The position numbers and the translations under genes are program-made. Below are positions 15,392-25,761 of a stretch of DNA of 64,000 bases, in pieces (the stretch's first letter is position 1; every line of letters begins with the position of its first letter). Source of the DNA: Nocardioides cavernaquae (GTDB lineage: Bacteria > Actinomycetota > Actinomycetes > Propionibacteriales > Nocardioidaceae); NCBI RefSeq assembly GCF_003600895.1, contig NZ_QYRP01000002.1, forward strand, positions 3,348,001 to 3,412,000, read 5' to 3'. The notes below the pieces were generated by a model, which was not told where the DNA came from, searched no databases, and was given only the letters and a program-made list of their open reading frames with translations.

Positions 15392-16240
15392 TCAGTAGAC
15401 CTTCACGTGCACGTGGTCGTAGTGGTTGGCCGTCGCCGAACCACGGTTCGACATGCCCTTCCAGCCGTAGCCGGGCATCCAGATCTGCTGGCGCCAGATG
15501 ACGTCCTCGATGCCGAACTCGGACGAGTGCGCGATCAGGAACTCAGCGATCGCAGTGCCGAGCGCGTAGTCCGACGTCATGATGTCGATGGCCTCGCCGT
15601 TGACGTGCTCGCCGTGGCCGTCACGGCCGCCGTACGTCGAGATCTGCGGGAACGCGGCACACACCGAGCGGAGGACGTAGGTCGCCTTCTGCGTGAGGCC
15701 GATGTCGCCCGAGGTGCGCGGACAGGGCGCCATCGAGAGCCCGCTGGAGGCAATGATCGGCTTGTACGTCGACAGGACGGACTCGTCGATCCAGCGCGCC
15801 TCGCGCTGCTGCACGATCTCGGCGCGCCCCTTGTCGCGACGGCCGGTGACCAGCACCTCGCGGGCAGCCTTGAGCTCGCCCTTCAGCGTGGCGTCCCTGC
15901 CCGGACCTGACCAGACCTTGACGTCCTCGGTCGTCCAGAGACGCTCGGAGGCGTTCTTGATCGCCTTGTCGGTGGCGCTCTTGCGGGCGACGCGCTCGAG
16001 CTCGGCCGCGGTGGGCACGAGACGCGGGACGCTGCGGGAGACCTCGGGGACGCGGTCGGCACTCCCGGCGCTCCCGGCGAAGGCAACGCCGCTCATGTTC
16101 AGGGAGGGGTCGATGTCGCCGGAGAGAACTCCGACCGACACGGGAGCCAGTGTGGCCAGCACCGCCAGGGGTGCGGCAATCTTCACGGCACGGGCACTGC
16201 GGCGGGCATGGAGGCTCCGCTTGTGGCGATTGTGGGCCAC
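15392..16240 (-). CDS. Secreted protein with VldE/ARB_07466-like (M15-fold) C-terminal domain
   Basis: The 282-residue protein has a long basic signal peptide (residues 1-45), an SH3-like middle part (VKVWSGPGRDATLKGELKAAREV) and a C-terminal domain with GRDGHGEHVNGEAIDIM and NHYDHVHV. The spacing of His, Asp and the final H-x-H is that of D-Ala-D-Ala carboxypeptidase-fold metalloproteins, so a zinc site for cell-wall work is likely, though activity is not proven for this group. The promoter region carries a 23-bp near-perfect palindrome (16302-16324). Confidence 0.8.
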   Translation of the reverse strand: MAHNRHKRSLHARRSARAVKIAAPLAVLATLAPVSVGVLSGDIDPSLNMSGVAFAGSAGSADRVPEVSRSVPRLVPTAAELERVARKSATDKAIKNASERLWTTEDVKVWSGPGRDATLKGELKAAREVLVTGRRDKGRAEIVQQREARWIDESVLSTYKPIIASSGLSMAPCPRTSGDIGLTQKATYVLRSVCAAFPQISTYGGRDGHGEHVNGEAIDIMTSDYALGTAIAEFLIAHSSEFGIEDVIWRQQIWMPGYGWKGMSNRGSATANHYDHVHVKVY

Positions 16241-16301
16241 TGCGCTTCCTTCTGCTCGGGGTCAGGACGGCCGCGGGTGAGCGGCAACTTGCTTGGTGCG
16301 G

Positions 16302-16324
16302 TGCTTGCTAGCTGCTAGCAAGCA
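16302..16324. promoter_or_regulatory. 23-bp palindrome, likely operator
   Basis: TGCTTGCTAGC (16302-16312) and GCTAGCAAGCA (16314-16324) are perfect inverted copies around a single T. The site is 62 bases upstream of the secreted protein start at 16240. A dimeric repressor is the natural reading; the cognate regulator is not in the window. Confidence 0.6.
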
Positions 16325-16381
16325 GGTACCACTAGACCATGCGGTGGGCGATTAGTCCGCATCTTCGCGGAGTGAGAACGG

Positions 16382-17521
16382 TCACCCACCCGAGGTGTCG
16401 TGGGAGTCCTCGGCGATCACGCAGCCACTGCCATCGGTGTCGTCGAGCCACCCCTCCGGGAGCACGACCCGCTTGCGCGGGGCACCCTGACGACCTCGCG
16501 GAGTGCCGAGCTCGAGCACCGGGAACGGAGACGTCGGATCGAGCTCGGCGAGAAGCACGTCCAGGGTTGCCAGGCTGTCCACGAGGGCCATCGCGCGGCG
16601 CAGCTCGCCACCGGCCGGGAAGCCCTTGAGGTACCACGCGATGTGCTTGCGGATCTCCTTGCAACCGCGCTCCTCCCCCATGTGCTGACAGAGCAGCTCG
16701 GCGTGCCGACGCAGGACCGAGGCGACCTCGCCGAGGTTCGGCAGCGTCGCCACCTCATCGCCGGCAAACGCCGCCGCGAGGTCGCGGAAGAGCCAGGGAC
16801 GCCCGAGGCAGCCGCGTCCGATCACGACACCGTCGACGCCGGTCTCCTCGACCATGCGGATGGCGTCGGCCGCCTCCCAGATGTCACCGTTGCCGAGGAC
16901 TGGAATGCCGACGCTCGCCTTCAGCTCGGCGATCGCACTCCAGTCGGCCTGGCCGGAGTAGGCCTGCTCGACGGTGCGTCCGTGCAGCGCGATCGCGGCG
17001 CAGCCGGACTCCTCCGCGATGCGACCCGCGTCCAGGTAGGTCAGGTGGTCCGCGTCGATGCCCTTGCGGGTCTTCATCGTCACGGGCACGTCGTACGCCG
17101 ACGCGGCGCGGACCGCGTGCTCGAGGATCTCCCCCAGCAGGTTGCGCTTCCACGGCAGGGCGCCACCGCCGCCCTTGCGGGTCACCTTGGGCACCGGGCA
17201 GCCGAAGTTGAGGTCGATGTGCGCGACGCCGTACTCCGCGCAGAGGATCTCCGCGGCCTTGCCGACGTAGACCGGGTCCGTGCCGTAGAGCTGCACGCTC
17301 CGCACGGTCTCCAGCTCGTCGAAGACCAGCATCGACCTGGTCATGGTGTCGCCCTCGACCAGGCCGCGCGAGGTGATCATCTCGCAGACGTAGAGACCGG
17401 CTCCCTGCTCAGCACAGAGCCGCCGGTACGCCGCGTTGGTGATGCCCGCCATCGGCGCGAGGACCACAGGGGTCTCGACGCGGAGTGAGCCGAGCTGCAG
17501 CGCGGCGGGGAGGACGGACAT
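16382..17521 (-). CDS. dusB: tRNA-dihydrouridine synthase
   Basis: The 379-residue protein is a TIM-barrel flavoenzyme of the DusB/Nifr3 type, with LAPMAGITNAAYRRL near residue 20, the catalytic loop DLNFGCPVPKVTRKGGG near 104-118 and VMIGRG-like GVVIGRGCLGRPWLF near 233. It reduces uridine to dihydrouridine in tRNA. It starts at the ATG at 17521; GACAAT (17533-17528) 6 bases upstream may be a leaderless -10 element. A C-terminal extension of about 40 residues (PRKRVVLPEGWLDD) is common in actinobacterial members. Confidence 0.93.
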   Translation of the reverse strand: MSVLPAALQLGSLRVETPVVLAPMAGITNAAYRRLCAEQGAGLYVCEMITSRGLVEGDTMTRSMLVFDELETVRSVQLYGTDPVYVGKAAEILCAEYGVAHIDLNFGCPVPKVTRKGGGGALPWKRNLLGEILEHAVRAASAYDVPVTMKTRKGIDADHLTYLDAGRIAEESGCAAIALHGRTVEQAYSGQADWSAIAELKASVGIPVLGNGDIWEAADAIRMVEETGVDGVVIGRGCLGRPWLFRDLAAAFAGDEVATLPNLGEVASVLRRHAELLCQHMGEERGCKEIRKHIAWYLKGFPAGGELRRAMALVDSLATLDVLLAELDPTSPFPVLELGTPRGRQGAPRKRVVLPEGWLDDTDGSGCVIAEDSHDTSGG

Positions 17522-17566
17522 GGCTCCATTGTCCGTGAGGGCCCGGGGCCCGTCGAATCGGAGCCG

Positions 17567-18256
17567 TCAGCTGGCCTTGGCGGCCGGCTTCTTGGCGGCC
17601 GGCTTCTTGGTCGCCGCCTTCGAGGGAGTGGGCGACGGGGTCGTGACGGTGCCGGGCCACTCGATCACGTCGCCCGCCTCCGGTTGCAGCAGCAGCTTCT
17701 CGATCGGCGCGGTCGCGACGTAGACCAGGCAGACATCAGCCTCGGCACCCTTGCCGAACTTCGCCGGCAGCGCGGAGCTCGGGCAGAGGTCGAACTTCAG
17801 CTTCGGGTCGATGCTGGCCGGCTGCTGGAGCAGGTCGGCACCCTCATCAAGGTGCAACGGCAGCGTGTTGGGGCTGACGCCACCCAGGTCGGTCTTGCCG
17901 AGGTTCTTCAGGTGGATCTTCACGTAGTAGAGCCGCATGCCCTCGGGGCGCGGCTTGATCTCCACCTTGGCGGTGTCCTTCTCCGAGCCCTGCAGGATCG
18001 TCGTGACCGCGATGTCGACCAGCCCGGTGACGTTCTGGTTGGGCACCCACTTCAGCGTGGCGGCCTCGCCGAGCTCGAGGTTGGCTCCGCTCGGCGTGAG
18101 CGTGACACCGGCCGTGGTGGTCGGCTTCGCCTTGCCCGGCTTCTTCTCACCGTCGCCGTCGCTGCCGCAGCCGGTCACCCCGGCCGAGAGGCCGACAGCG
18201 AGGACGACGGAGACAACGGCAGAACGACGACGCACCAGGCGACCACGAGAGCTCAT
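17567..18256 (-). CDS. Secreted lipoprotein of unknown function
   Basis: The 229-residue protein has a signal peptide with lipobox VTGC (Cys30), a Lys/Thr linker, an Ig-like or DUF4352-like beta domain (residues 45-200) with two cysteines, and a Lys/Ala tail of repeated KKPAAK units. The start at 18256 is preferred over 18265 because CACAAT (18269-18264) lies 7 bases upstream, as in other leaderless genes here. It lies between dusB and glyS on the same strand. No specific function can be assigned. Confidence 0.75.
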   Translation of the reverse strand: MSSRGRLVRRRSAVVSVVLAVGLSAGVTGCGSDGDGEKKPGKAKPTTTAGVTLTPSGANLELGEAATLKWVPNQNVTGLVDIAVTTILQGSEKDTAKVEIKPRPEGMRLYYVKIHLKNLGKTDLGGVSPNTLPLHLDEGADLLQQPASIDPKLKFDLCPSSALPAKFGKGAEADVCLVYVATAPIEKLLLQPEAGDVIEWPGTVTTPSPTPSKAATKKPAAKKPAAKAS

Positions 18257-18282
18257 GGCGGTCATTGTGCACCGGGTCACGT

Positions 18283-19692
<1,410 letters not shown>

Positions 19693-19826
19693 GGTGGTGC
19701 TCCTGCTGGTGTCGGCCGGCTGGCTGCCGGTCTGTGAGGCCCACAGCGTACCGATCGGAGCAGGGCACCGCCGCCCGAGGCATCGGAGCGCTGGAGCGGT
19801 TGACCGATCCGGTCCCGGCAGGCAAC

Positions 19827-19842
19827 TATGACAGTCGTCATA
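19827..19842. promoter_or_regulatory. Likely TetR operator upstream of the molybdopterin oxidoreductase
   Basis: TATGAC and GTCATA are perfect inverted 6-mers around AGTC, the size and form of many TetR operators. The right arm overlaps CATAAT (19840-19845), a probable -10 element, so repressor binding would block the promoter. A TetR gene is the second gene of the same transcript. Confidence 0.6.
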
Positions 19843-19864
19843 ATCCTCTGCCCTGGAGACCCCG

Positions 19865-22336
19865 ATGACCGACACCACCGAGACCACCGCCGCGCCCGCC
19901 CCCGTGTGGCAGAAGTCCGCCTGCATCCTCTGCGAGTGCAACTGCGGCATCGAGGTGCAGGTCGAGGACCGACACCTGATCAAGATCCGCGGCGACAAGT
20001 CGCACCCGGGCTCCGAGGGCTACACGTGCGAGAAGCCGCTGCGCCTCGACCGCTACCAGAACGGCACCGAGCGGCTCACCTCTCCCCTGCGCCGTCGCCC
20101 CGACGGCAGCTACGAGGAGATCTCGTGGGAGACCGCGATCACCGAGATCGCCGGTCGCCTCGGCACGATCAAGGACGAGCACGGCGGCGACAAGATCTTC
20201 TTCTACGGCGGAGGCGGACAGGGCAACCACCTCGGCGCGACGTACAGCCAGTCGCTGCAGGCCGCGCTCGGCGTGAAGTACCGCTCCAACGCACTCGCGC
20301 AGGAGAAGACCGGCGAGATGTACGTCGACGGCCGGCTCTACGGCGGCCACACGAAGGGCGACTTCGAGCACGCCGAGGTCGTGGTCTTCATCGGCAAGAA
20401 CCCGTGGCAGTCGCACTCCTTCCCGCGCACCCGCCCGGTGCTCAAGGAGATGGCTGCCGACCCCGGCCGCTGCATGGTCGTGATCGACCCGCGCCGCAGC
20501 GAGACCGCCGCGATGGCCGACGTCCACCTCCAGGTGAAGCCCGGCACCGACGCCTGGTGCATCGCCGCGCTCGGCGCGACCCTGGTCCAGGAGGACCTGG
20601 TCGACCACGACTTCATCGACAACCACACGACCGGAGCGCTTCCCGTGCTGGCCGCGTTCGCGGCGGTCGACATCGCGGACTACGCCGCGCGCTGCGGCGT
20701 ACCGGAGGAGCTGATCCGCACCACTGCCCGGCGCATCGCGTCGGCGAAGAGCGTGTGCACCTACGAGGACCTCGGCACCCAGCAGGCGCCGCACAGCACG
20801 CTCAACTCCTACATGCAGAAGATGCTCTGGATCCTCACCGGCAACTTCGCGAAGGAGGGTGCGATGTTCCTGCACTCGACGTTCGCCCCCATCGCCGGAG
20901 GTACGCCAGGTGGTGGCGGCAGCAAGCGTCCGAAGTCGCCCGTGCAGCGCGCCCTGGCCAAGGCGCAGGCGACCGCCACGGACGTGGTCGGCGGAGCAGC
21001 GATCCGGCTGCCTGCGCTGCTTCCCGAAGCCATCGCCAACCCTCTCGCCGGCGCCATGCGTGGCCCTGTGGGCAAGGTCGCCAACGGACCGTCCAGCCCC
21101 ACCGGTGCCGCCCGCCGGCCCGCCGCCGACCGGCGTACCCCGGTCACGGGCGCGCGGATCATCGCCGGCCTGGTGCCCGCCAACTCGATCGCCGAGGAGA
21201 TCCTGACCGACCACCCGGACCGGTTCCGCGCGCTCTGGCTCGACAGCACGAACCCGGCCCACTCGCTGGCCGACTCGGACTCCTTCCGTCGCGCGATGGA
21301 AACCGTCGACCTCAGCGTCGTCATCGACATCGCGATGACGGAGACGGCGCGACTGGCCGACTACGTGCTGCCCGCGAGCACGCAGTTCGAGAAGTGGGAG
21401 TGCACGTTCTTCAACGTCGACTTCCCGCGCAACGTGTTCCAGCTGCGCAAGCCGGCGATGGAGCCGCTCGAGGGCACGCTGCCCGAGCCCGAGATCTATG
21501 CCCGCCTGATCCGCGAGCTCGCCCCGGTCGGCGAGTCGACCCTCGCTCCCCTCCGTCGCGCGGCTCGTCGTGGCCGGACCCAGTTCGCGATCGCCTTCTT
21601 CGCAGCCGTCGCCGCCAACCCGAAGCTGATGGGACTGGCCGGCTACGTGCTCTACGAGACGCTCGGCACCACACTGCCCTCGGGCGCCCGAGGAACAGCG
21701 TCGCTGTGGGGCGTCAGCCAGCTCTGCGCCATGGGCAACCCCGATTCGGTCGCCCGGGCCGGCTTCGACGGCGACGGCTTCGCCCCCGGCAACAAGCTCT
21801 TCGACCGGATCCTGGAGGGCGAGGGCGTCGTCTTCACCGTCGACGACTACGACCAGGCCTGGAACTACACCCGCCGCCCGGACCGCCGGTTCACCCTCGA
21901 GGTGCCCGAGCTCCTCGAGCACATGCGCGCGCTCGCCACCACCCCGAGCGACTGGACGACCGAGGAGTTCCCGTTCATCCTCGCGGCCGGCGAGCGCCGC
22001 GCGTTCACCGCCAACACGATCATCCGCGACCCCTCCTGGCGCCGCCGCGATGCCCACGGCGCGCTCCGGATCAACCCCGAGGATGCCTGGGCGCTCAGCG
22101 TCGTCACGGGCGACTCCGTCCGCGTGGTCACCGAGAAGGGCTCGGCAGTGGCCCAGGTCGAGGTCACCGACCAGATGCAACCAGGCAACTGCTCCCTGCC
22201 CAACGGGATGGGCGTCCAGCACGCCGACGGCACGCCCGGAGTCGCCCCCAACGAGCTCACGTCGCTGCACCATCGCGACTTCCTCGCCGGTACGCCGTGG
22301 CACAAGTACGTCCCCGCCCGACTCGAGCGGGTGTGA
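19865..22336 (+). CDS. Molybdopterin-dependent oxidoreductase (DMSO reductase/formate dehydrogenase family)
   Basis: The 823-residue protein starts with a 4Fe-4S motif Cys20-x2-Cys23-x3-Cys27-x27-Cys55, followed by molybdopterin domains ([38 protein letters not shown]) and the C-terminal MGD-binding domain ([12 protein letters not shown]). There is no Tat signal, so it should be cytoplasmic. An Ala/Pro-rich insert spans about residues 350-425. GGAG is 6 bases before the ATG. No electron-transfer subunit or chaperone is adjacent, so the partner and the substrate are unknown. A TetR gene follows after 2 bases. Confidence 0.9.
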   Translation: MTDTTETTAAPAPVWQKSACILCECNCGIEVQVEDRHLIKIRGDKSHPGSEGYTCEKPLRLDRYQNGTERLTSPLRRRPDGSYEEISWETAITEIAGRLGTIKDEHGGDKIFFYGGGGQGNHLGATYSQSLQAALGVKYRSNALAQEKTGEMYVDGRLYGGHTKGDFEHAEVVVFIGKNPWQSHSFPRTRPVLKEMAADPGRCMVVIDPRRSETAAMADVHLQVKPGTDAWCIAALGATLVQEDLVDHDFIDNHTTGALPVLAAFAAVDIADYAARCGVPEELIRTTARRIASAKSVCTYEDLGTQQAPHSTLNSYMQKMLWILTGNFAKEGAMFLHSTFAPIAGGTPGGGGSKRPKSPVQRALAKAQATATDVVGGAAIRLPALLPEAIANPLAGAMRGPVGKVANGPSSPTGAARRPAADRRTPVTGARIIAGLVPANSIAEEILTDHPDRFRALWLDSTNPAHSLADSDSFRRAMETVDLSVVIDIAMTETARLADYVLPASTQFEKWECTFFNVDFPRNVFQLRKPAMEPLEGTLPEPEIYARLIRELAPVGESTLAPLRRAARRGRTQFAIAFFAAVAANPKLMGLAGYVLYETLGTTLPSGARGTASLWGVSQLCAMGNPDSVARAGFDGDGFAPGNKLFDRILEGEGVVFTVDDYDQAWNYTRRPDRRFTLEVPELLEHMRALATTPSDWTTEEFPFILAAGERRAFTANTIIRDPSWRRRDAHGALRINPEDAWALSVVTGDSVRVVTEKGSAVAQVEVTDQMQPGNCSLPNGMGVQHADGTPGVAPNELTSLHHRDFLAGTPWHKYVPARLERV

Positions 22337-22338
22337 CG

Positions 22339-22920
22339 ATGACCAGCCCCCGCGACGCGATGCTCGACAGCGCGATCGCGCTGTTCCGGCAGCGCGGGAT
22401 CGCGGACACCTCCGTGCGCGACATCGTCGAGCACAGCGGTGCACCCCGCGGGTCGGTCTACCACCACTTCCCCGGCGGGAAGGAGCAGCTGGCGGCCGAG
22501 GCGACCGAGCGGGCGGGCAGCTTCATCGCCCTGTTGCTGGCGACGCTCGAGAAGCGTCCTCCTGCGGAGGCGATCGCGAGCTTCGTCGGCTACTGGAGCT
22601 CCTCGATGACCCACAACGAGTTCCGCGACGGCTGTCCCGCGGCAGCAGCCGCGCTGTCCGACGACGCTCCCGCGGCACGTGAGGCTGCCGCGACCGCATT
22701 CAGTCGTTGGGAGGAGATCCTCACCTCCGCCCTGATCGCGCGCGGTCGTGCTGCCGACGACGCGGAGTCGCTGGCCACCCTCTCGATCGCCGCGATCGAG
22801 GGAGCGCTGATCCTCAGCCGGGCCCAGGAGTCCAACGAACCGCTGCGGAAGGTCGGCGCACAGCTGCGGGCACTGCTCGCCGACCAGCCAGGCAAGGGCG
22901 ACGCCTCGGCCCCGAATTGA
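22339..22920 (+). CDS. TetR-family transcriptional regulator
   Basis: The 193-residue protein has an N-terminal helix-turn-helix (AIALFRQRGIADTSVRDIVEHSGAPRGSVYHHFPGGKEQL, quoted in part by its key residues T-S-V-R-D-I and G-S-V-Y-H-H-F) and a TetR_C-like ligand domain. The two-base gap to the oxidoreductase implies translational coupling. It probably represses its own operon through the dyad at 19827-19842. Its stop codon is inside the first Zur box of the next operon. Confidence 0.9.
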   Translation: MTSPRDAMLDSAIALFRQRGIADTSVRDIVEHSGAPRGSVYHHFPGGKEQLAAEATERAGSFIALLLATLEKRPPAEAIASFVGYWSSSMTHNEFRDGCPAAAAALSDDAPAAREAAATAFSRWEEILTSALIARGRAADDAESLATLSIAAIEGALILSRAQESNEPLRKVGAQLRALLADQPGKGDASAPN

Positions 22921-22953
22921 CAACGATTCTCAATAGGCTGAGAATCGTTCTCA
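22917..22953 (+). promoter_or_regulatory. Zinc operon promoter with two tandem Zur boxes
   Basis: TGACAACGATTCTCA (22918-22932) and TGAGAATCGTTCTCA (22939-22953) both fit the actinobacterial Zur pattern TGAnAAnnnTTnTCA, and their centres are 21 bp apart, two helical turns. TTGACA (22917-22922) and GAGAAT (22940-22945) with a 17-base spacer form the promoter. The boxes cover both hexamers and reach the A of the znuA ATG, so the message is probably leaderless and zinc-bound Zur would block it. Confidence 0.85.
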
Positions 22954-23930
22954 TGACTTCGCCTGCCACGCGCCTGCGCACGACAGCCGCCCTCACCGCC
23001 CTCCTTGCCGGGTCCGCGCTCGGGCTCACCGCCTGCGGGAGCGACGACGCCGGGACTGGTCGTGTCCAGGTCGTCGCCGCGTTCTACCCGCTGCAGTACG
23101 TCGCAGAGCGCGTGGCAGGCGAGCACGCCGAGGTCCAGAACCTCACGCAGCCCGGCAAGGAACCGCACGACCTCGAGCTGGCCCCCAACCAGGTTGCTGC
23201 CATCGCCGACGCCGAGCTCGTCATCTTCGAGTCGGACTTCCAGGCTGCCGTCGACGACGCCGTGAAGGAGAACCGCGACGGTCCGAGCGTCGATGCCGCC
23301 AAGGCCGTCGAGCTGGCCCCGGCCGTCGACCACTCCGAGGAGGGCCACGCCGACGAGGAGGCCGGTCACGGGGACGAGGAAGCCGGGCACGACGAGCACG
23401 AGCACGGCGCTCTCGATCCACACTTCTGGCAGGACCCGCTGAAGATGGTCGAGCTCACCGAGGCAGTCGCGAAGGAGCTCGCAACGGTCGATCCCGACAA
23501 TGCCGCCGACTACACCGCGAACGCCGCGGCACTCACCACGGACCTGCGGACGCTCGACGGCGAGTTCACGACCGGCCTCGCCGACTGCGCACGCGACACC
23601 GTCGTCGTCAACCACGATGCGTTCAGCTACCTCGACCGCTATGGCATCCACCTGGAGCCGATCGCCGGCATGTCTCCGGATGCCGAACCGACGGCACACG
23701 ACCTCGCCACTCTCCATGACCTGATCAAGGAGCACGGCATCACCACGGTCTTCTCCGAGACCCTGGTCAGCAAGAAGACGGCCGAAGCACTTGCCGGCGA
23801 CCTCGGCATCACGACTGCTGTTCTCGACCCGCTTGAGGGCCTCAGCGCCAGCGCGGAGGACAATGGCGGCGACTACCTGACCGTCATGCGCCAGAACCTC
23901 GCCGCCCTCCAGAAGGCCAACGCCTGTTGA
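22953..23930 (+). CDS. znuA: Zinc ABC transporter substrate-binding lipoprotein
   Basis: The 325-residue protein has lipobox LTAC (Cys28) and the metal ligands of cluster A-I zinc-binding proteins: His72 (PHDLEL), His157 (DPHFWQDP), His221 (NHDAF) and an acid in SETLVSKK. A His/Asp/Glu-rich loop at residues 127-151 sits before the second ligand, a mark of zinc rather than manganese transport. The start is fixed by the -10 element 7 bases upstream. It delivers zinc to the permease encoded downstream. Confidence 0.93.
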   Translation: MTSPATRLRTTAALTALLAGSALGLTACGSDDAGTGRVQVVAAFYPLQYVAERVAGEHAEVQNLTQPGKEPHDLELAPNQVAAIADAELVIFESDFQAAVDDAVKENRDGPSVDAAKAVELAPAVDHSEEGHADEEAGHGDEEAGHDEHEHGALDPHFWQDPLKMVELTEAVAKELATVDPDNAADYTANAAALTTDLRTLDGEFTTGLADCARDTVVVNHDAFSYLDRYGIHLEPIAGMSPDAEPTAHDLATLHDLIKEHGITTVFSETLVSKKTAEALAGDLGITTAVLDPLEGLSASAEDNGGDYLTVMRQNLAALQKANAC

Positions 23931-24760
23931 GCACCTCACCTGCCCCTGACCCCGCCGTCGGCAACACTGTTGTCGACGTGCGGGGTGTCTCCGTCACGAT
24001 CGCGGGACGGCCCGTGCTCCGTGGCGTGGACCTGAGCGTTGAATCCGGCGAGTTCGTGGCGCTGATGGGCGCCAACGGGTCGGGCAAGTCCACGCTGGTG
24101 CGGGCCATCACCGGCCTGCGCCCGCTGGCCAGCGGCGAGGTCCGGCTCTTCGGCACACCCCAGGAGCGCTTCCACCAGCGCTACCGCCTCGGCTTCGTCC
24201 CGCAGCGCCTGGGGGCCGGCGGCGGCGTACCTGCCTCGGTGTGGGAGGTCGTCTCGTCCGGACGCCTCACGCGCCGGCGCTGGCTCCGGCCGCTGATGAA
24301 CGCCGACCGGGTGGCGATCCGTGCCGCACTCGAGGTCGTCGGCCTCGAGGACCGCGTGCGTGACGGCGTCGGCACCCTCTCCGGCGGCCAGCAGCAGCGG
24401 GTGCTGATCGCGCGCGCCCTGGCCGGCGAACCGGAGCTGCTCTTCCTCGATGAGCCGACCGCCGGCGTGGACCTCCCCAACCAGATCGCGCTGGCCGAAG
24501 CCCTGGGCCTCCTCAAGTCGCGCGGAGCGACGATCGTGCTGGTAGCCCACGAGCTGGGCCCCCTCGCTCCGCTCGTCGACCGGGCGGTCGTCATGCGTGA
24601 CGGCCGGGTCGCGTACGACGGTCCGCCGATCGCCGACCACGAGGTGCACGGACCGCTCTTCGGCGACCCTCACACGCACCACCACCACGCAGACACGACC
24701 CACCGGCCGCACGCGCCCCAGGTCGCCTCGCCGTTCGACAGCAGCGAGGACCCGCGATGA
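23927..24760 (+). CDS. znuC: Zinc ABC transporter ATP-binding protein
   Basis: The 277-residue ATPase has Walker A GANGSGKST (48-56), signature LSGGQQQR (151-158), Walker B LLFLDEPT (171-178) and the switch His208. The TTG start overlaps the znuA stop (TTGA). After the ATPase core there is a histidine-rich tail (HTHHHH and HRPH within residues 249-262) not needed for ATP hydrolysis and likely to bind zinc. Confidence 0.93.
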   Translation: MSTSPAPDPAVGNTVVDVRGVSVTIAGRPVLRGVDLSVESGEFVALMGANGSGKSTLVRAITGLRPLASGEVRLFGTPQERFHQRYRLGFVPQRLGAGGGVPASVWEVVSSGRLTRRRWLRPLMNADRVAIRAALEVVGLEDRVRDGVGTLSGGQQQRVLIARALAGEPELLFLDEPTAGVDLPNQIALAEALGLLKSRGATIVLVAHELGPLAPLVDRAVVMRDGRVAYDGPPIADHEVHGPLFGDPHTHHHHADTTHRPHAPQVASPFDSSEDPR

Positions 24761-25761
24761 GCCTGCTCGAGATGTTCACCTACCCGTTCATGGTCAAGGC
24801 CCTGATTGCGGCCTTCTTCTCCGGCCTGGCCTCCCCCGCCATCGGCACGTACCTGGTGCAGAAGCGGCTCTCCCTGATGGGCGACGGCATCGGCCACGTG
24901 GCCGTCACCGGAGTCGCGCTCGGACTGCTCACGGGCGCCTCTCCGACCTGGACGGCAGTGGCCGTCGCGATCCTCGGCGCGGTGACGATCGAGCTGATCC
25001 GGGAGCGGGGCAACACCAACGGTGACCTCGCCCTCGCGTTGCTCTTCTACGGCGGCATCGCGGCGGGCCTGATGATCACCGGCATCGCGGGGCAGAGCGC
25101 CCAGACCCTCAACTCGTTCCTCTTCGGGGGGCTGCTGAGCATCAACTGGGGTGATGTCTTCGTCACGATCGTGCTGGCCTCCGTCGTGCTGCTGCTGTGC
25201 ATCGGACTCGGCCCGCAGCTCTTCGCGGTGGCGCAGGACGCCGAGTTCGCGAGGGTGGCGGGTCTCCGCGTGCGCTTCTACAACCTGCTCGTCGCCGTGC
25301 TCGCAGCCGTGACTGTCACGGTCGCGATGCGCACGGTGGGTCTCCTGCTCGTCTCGGCCCTGATGGTCGTGCCGGTCGCCACCGCCCAGCAGGTCACGCG
25401 GTCGTTCCGCACCACGCTCGCGGCGGCCATGGGACTCGGCGTGTTCGCCGCGCTCGCCGGCCTGATCATCTCGGCGTACGTGTCCTCGACCGTCACCGTG
25501 CAATCCGGCCCGTCGATCGTGCTCGTGGCGCTGGGCTGCTTCGTCCTGGCCTGGCCCACCGGCTCGCTGCTCCGGCGTCGTCAGCGCCTGCGCGAGCCGT
25601 TCGCGCCGCTGGCACCCCTCGGCCACGAGATCAGTGACGAGCACCCGCACCAGCACGGCGACGACTGCGGCCACCCGGCCATCCCCCACGGCGATCACGT
25701 CGACTACGTCCACAACGGCCACCGCCACGCAGCGCACGGAGAGCACTATGACGAGCACTGA
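24757..25761 (+). CDS. znuB: Zinc ABC transporter permease
   Basis: The 334-residue membrane protein of the ABC-3 family has about eight helices from residue 12 to 270, with the conserved RLSLMGDGIGHVAVTGVALG region near the N-terminus. Its ATG overlaps the znuC stop (ATGA). The cytoplasmic tail from about residue 288 holds more than ten histidines among acidic residues, an unusual length for this family and a likely zinc reservoir or sensor. Confidence 0.93.
   Translation: MSLLEMFTYPFMVKALIAAFFSGLASPAIGTYLVQKRLSLMGDGIGHVAVTGVALGLLTGASPTWTAVAVAILGAVTIELIRERGNTNGDLALALLFYGGIAAGLMITGIAGQSAQTLNSFLFGGLLSINWGDVFVTIVLASVVLLLCIGLGPQLFAVAQDAEFARVAGLRVRFYNLLVAVLAAVTVTVAMRTVGLLLVSALMVVPVATAQQVTRSFRTTLAAAMGLGVFAALAGLIISAYVSSTVTVQSGPSIVLVALGCFVLAWPTGSLLRRRQRLREPFAPLAPLGHEISDEHPHQHGDDCGHPAIPHGDHVDYVHNGHRHAAHGEHYDEH

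Noticed and set aside
19693..19826. T-box riboswitch in front of glyS
   Set aside because: No T-box consensus (such as the GGTGG-containing bulge) or terminator pair was seen in the short leader.
19828..22920. A 1030-codon plus-strand frame over the oxidoreductase and TetR genes
   Set aside because: Only its last 193 codons are the real TetR gene; the rest is a +1 shadow of the molybdopterin oxidoreductase with Arg/Pro-rich composition.
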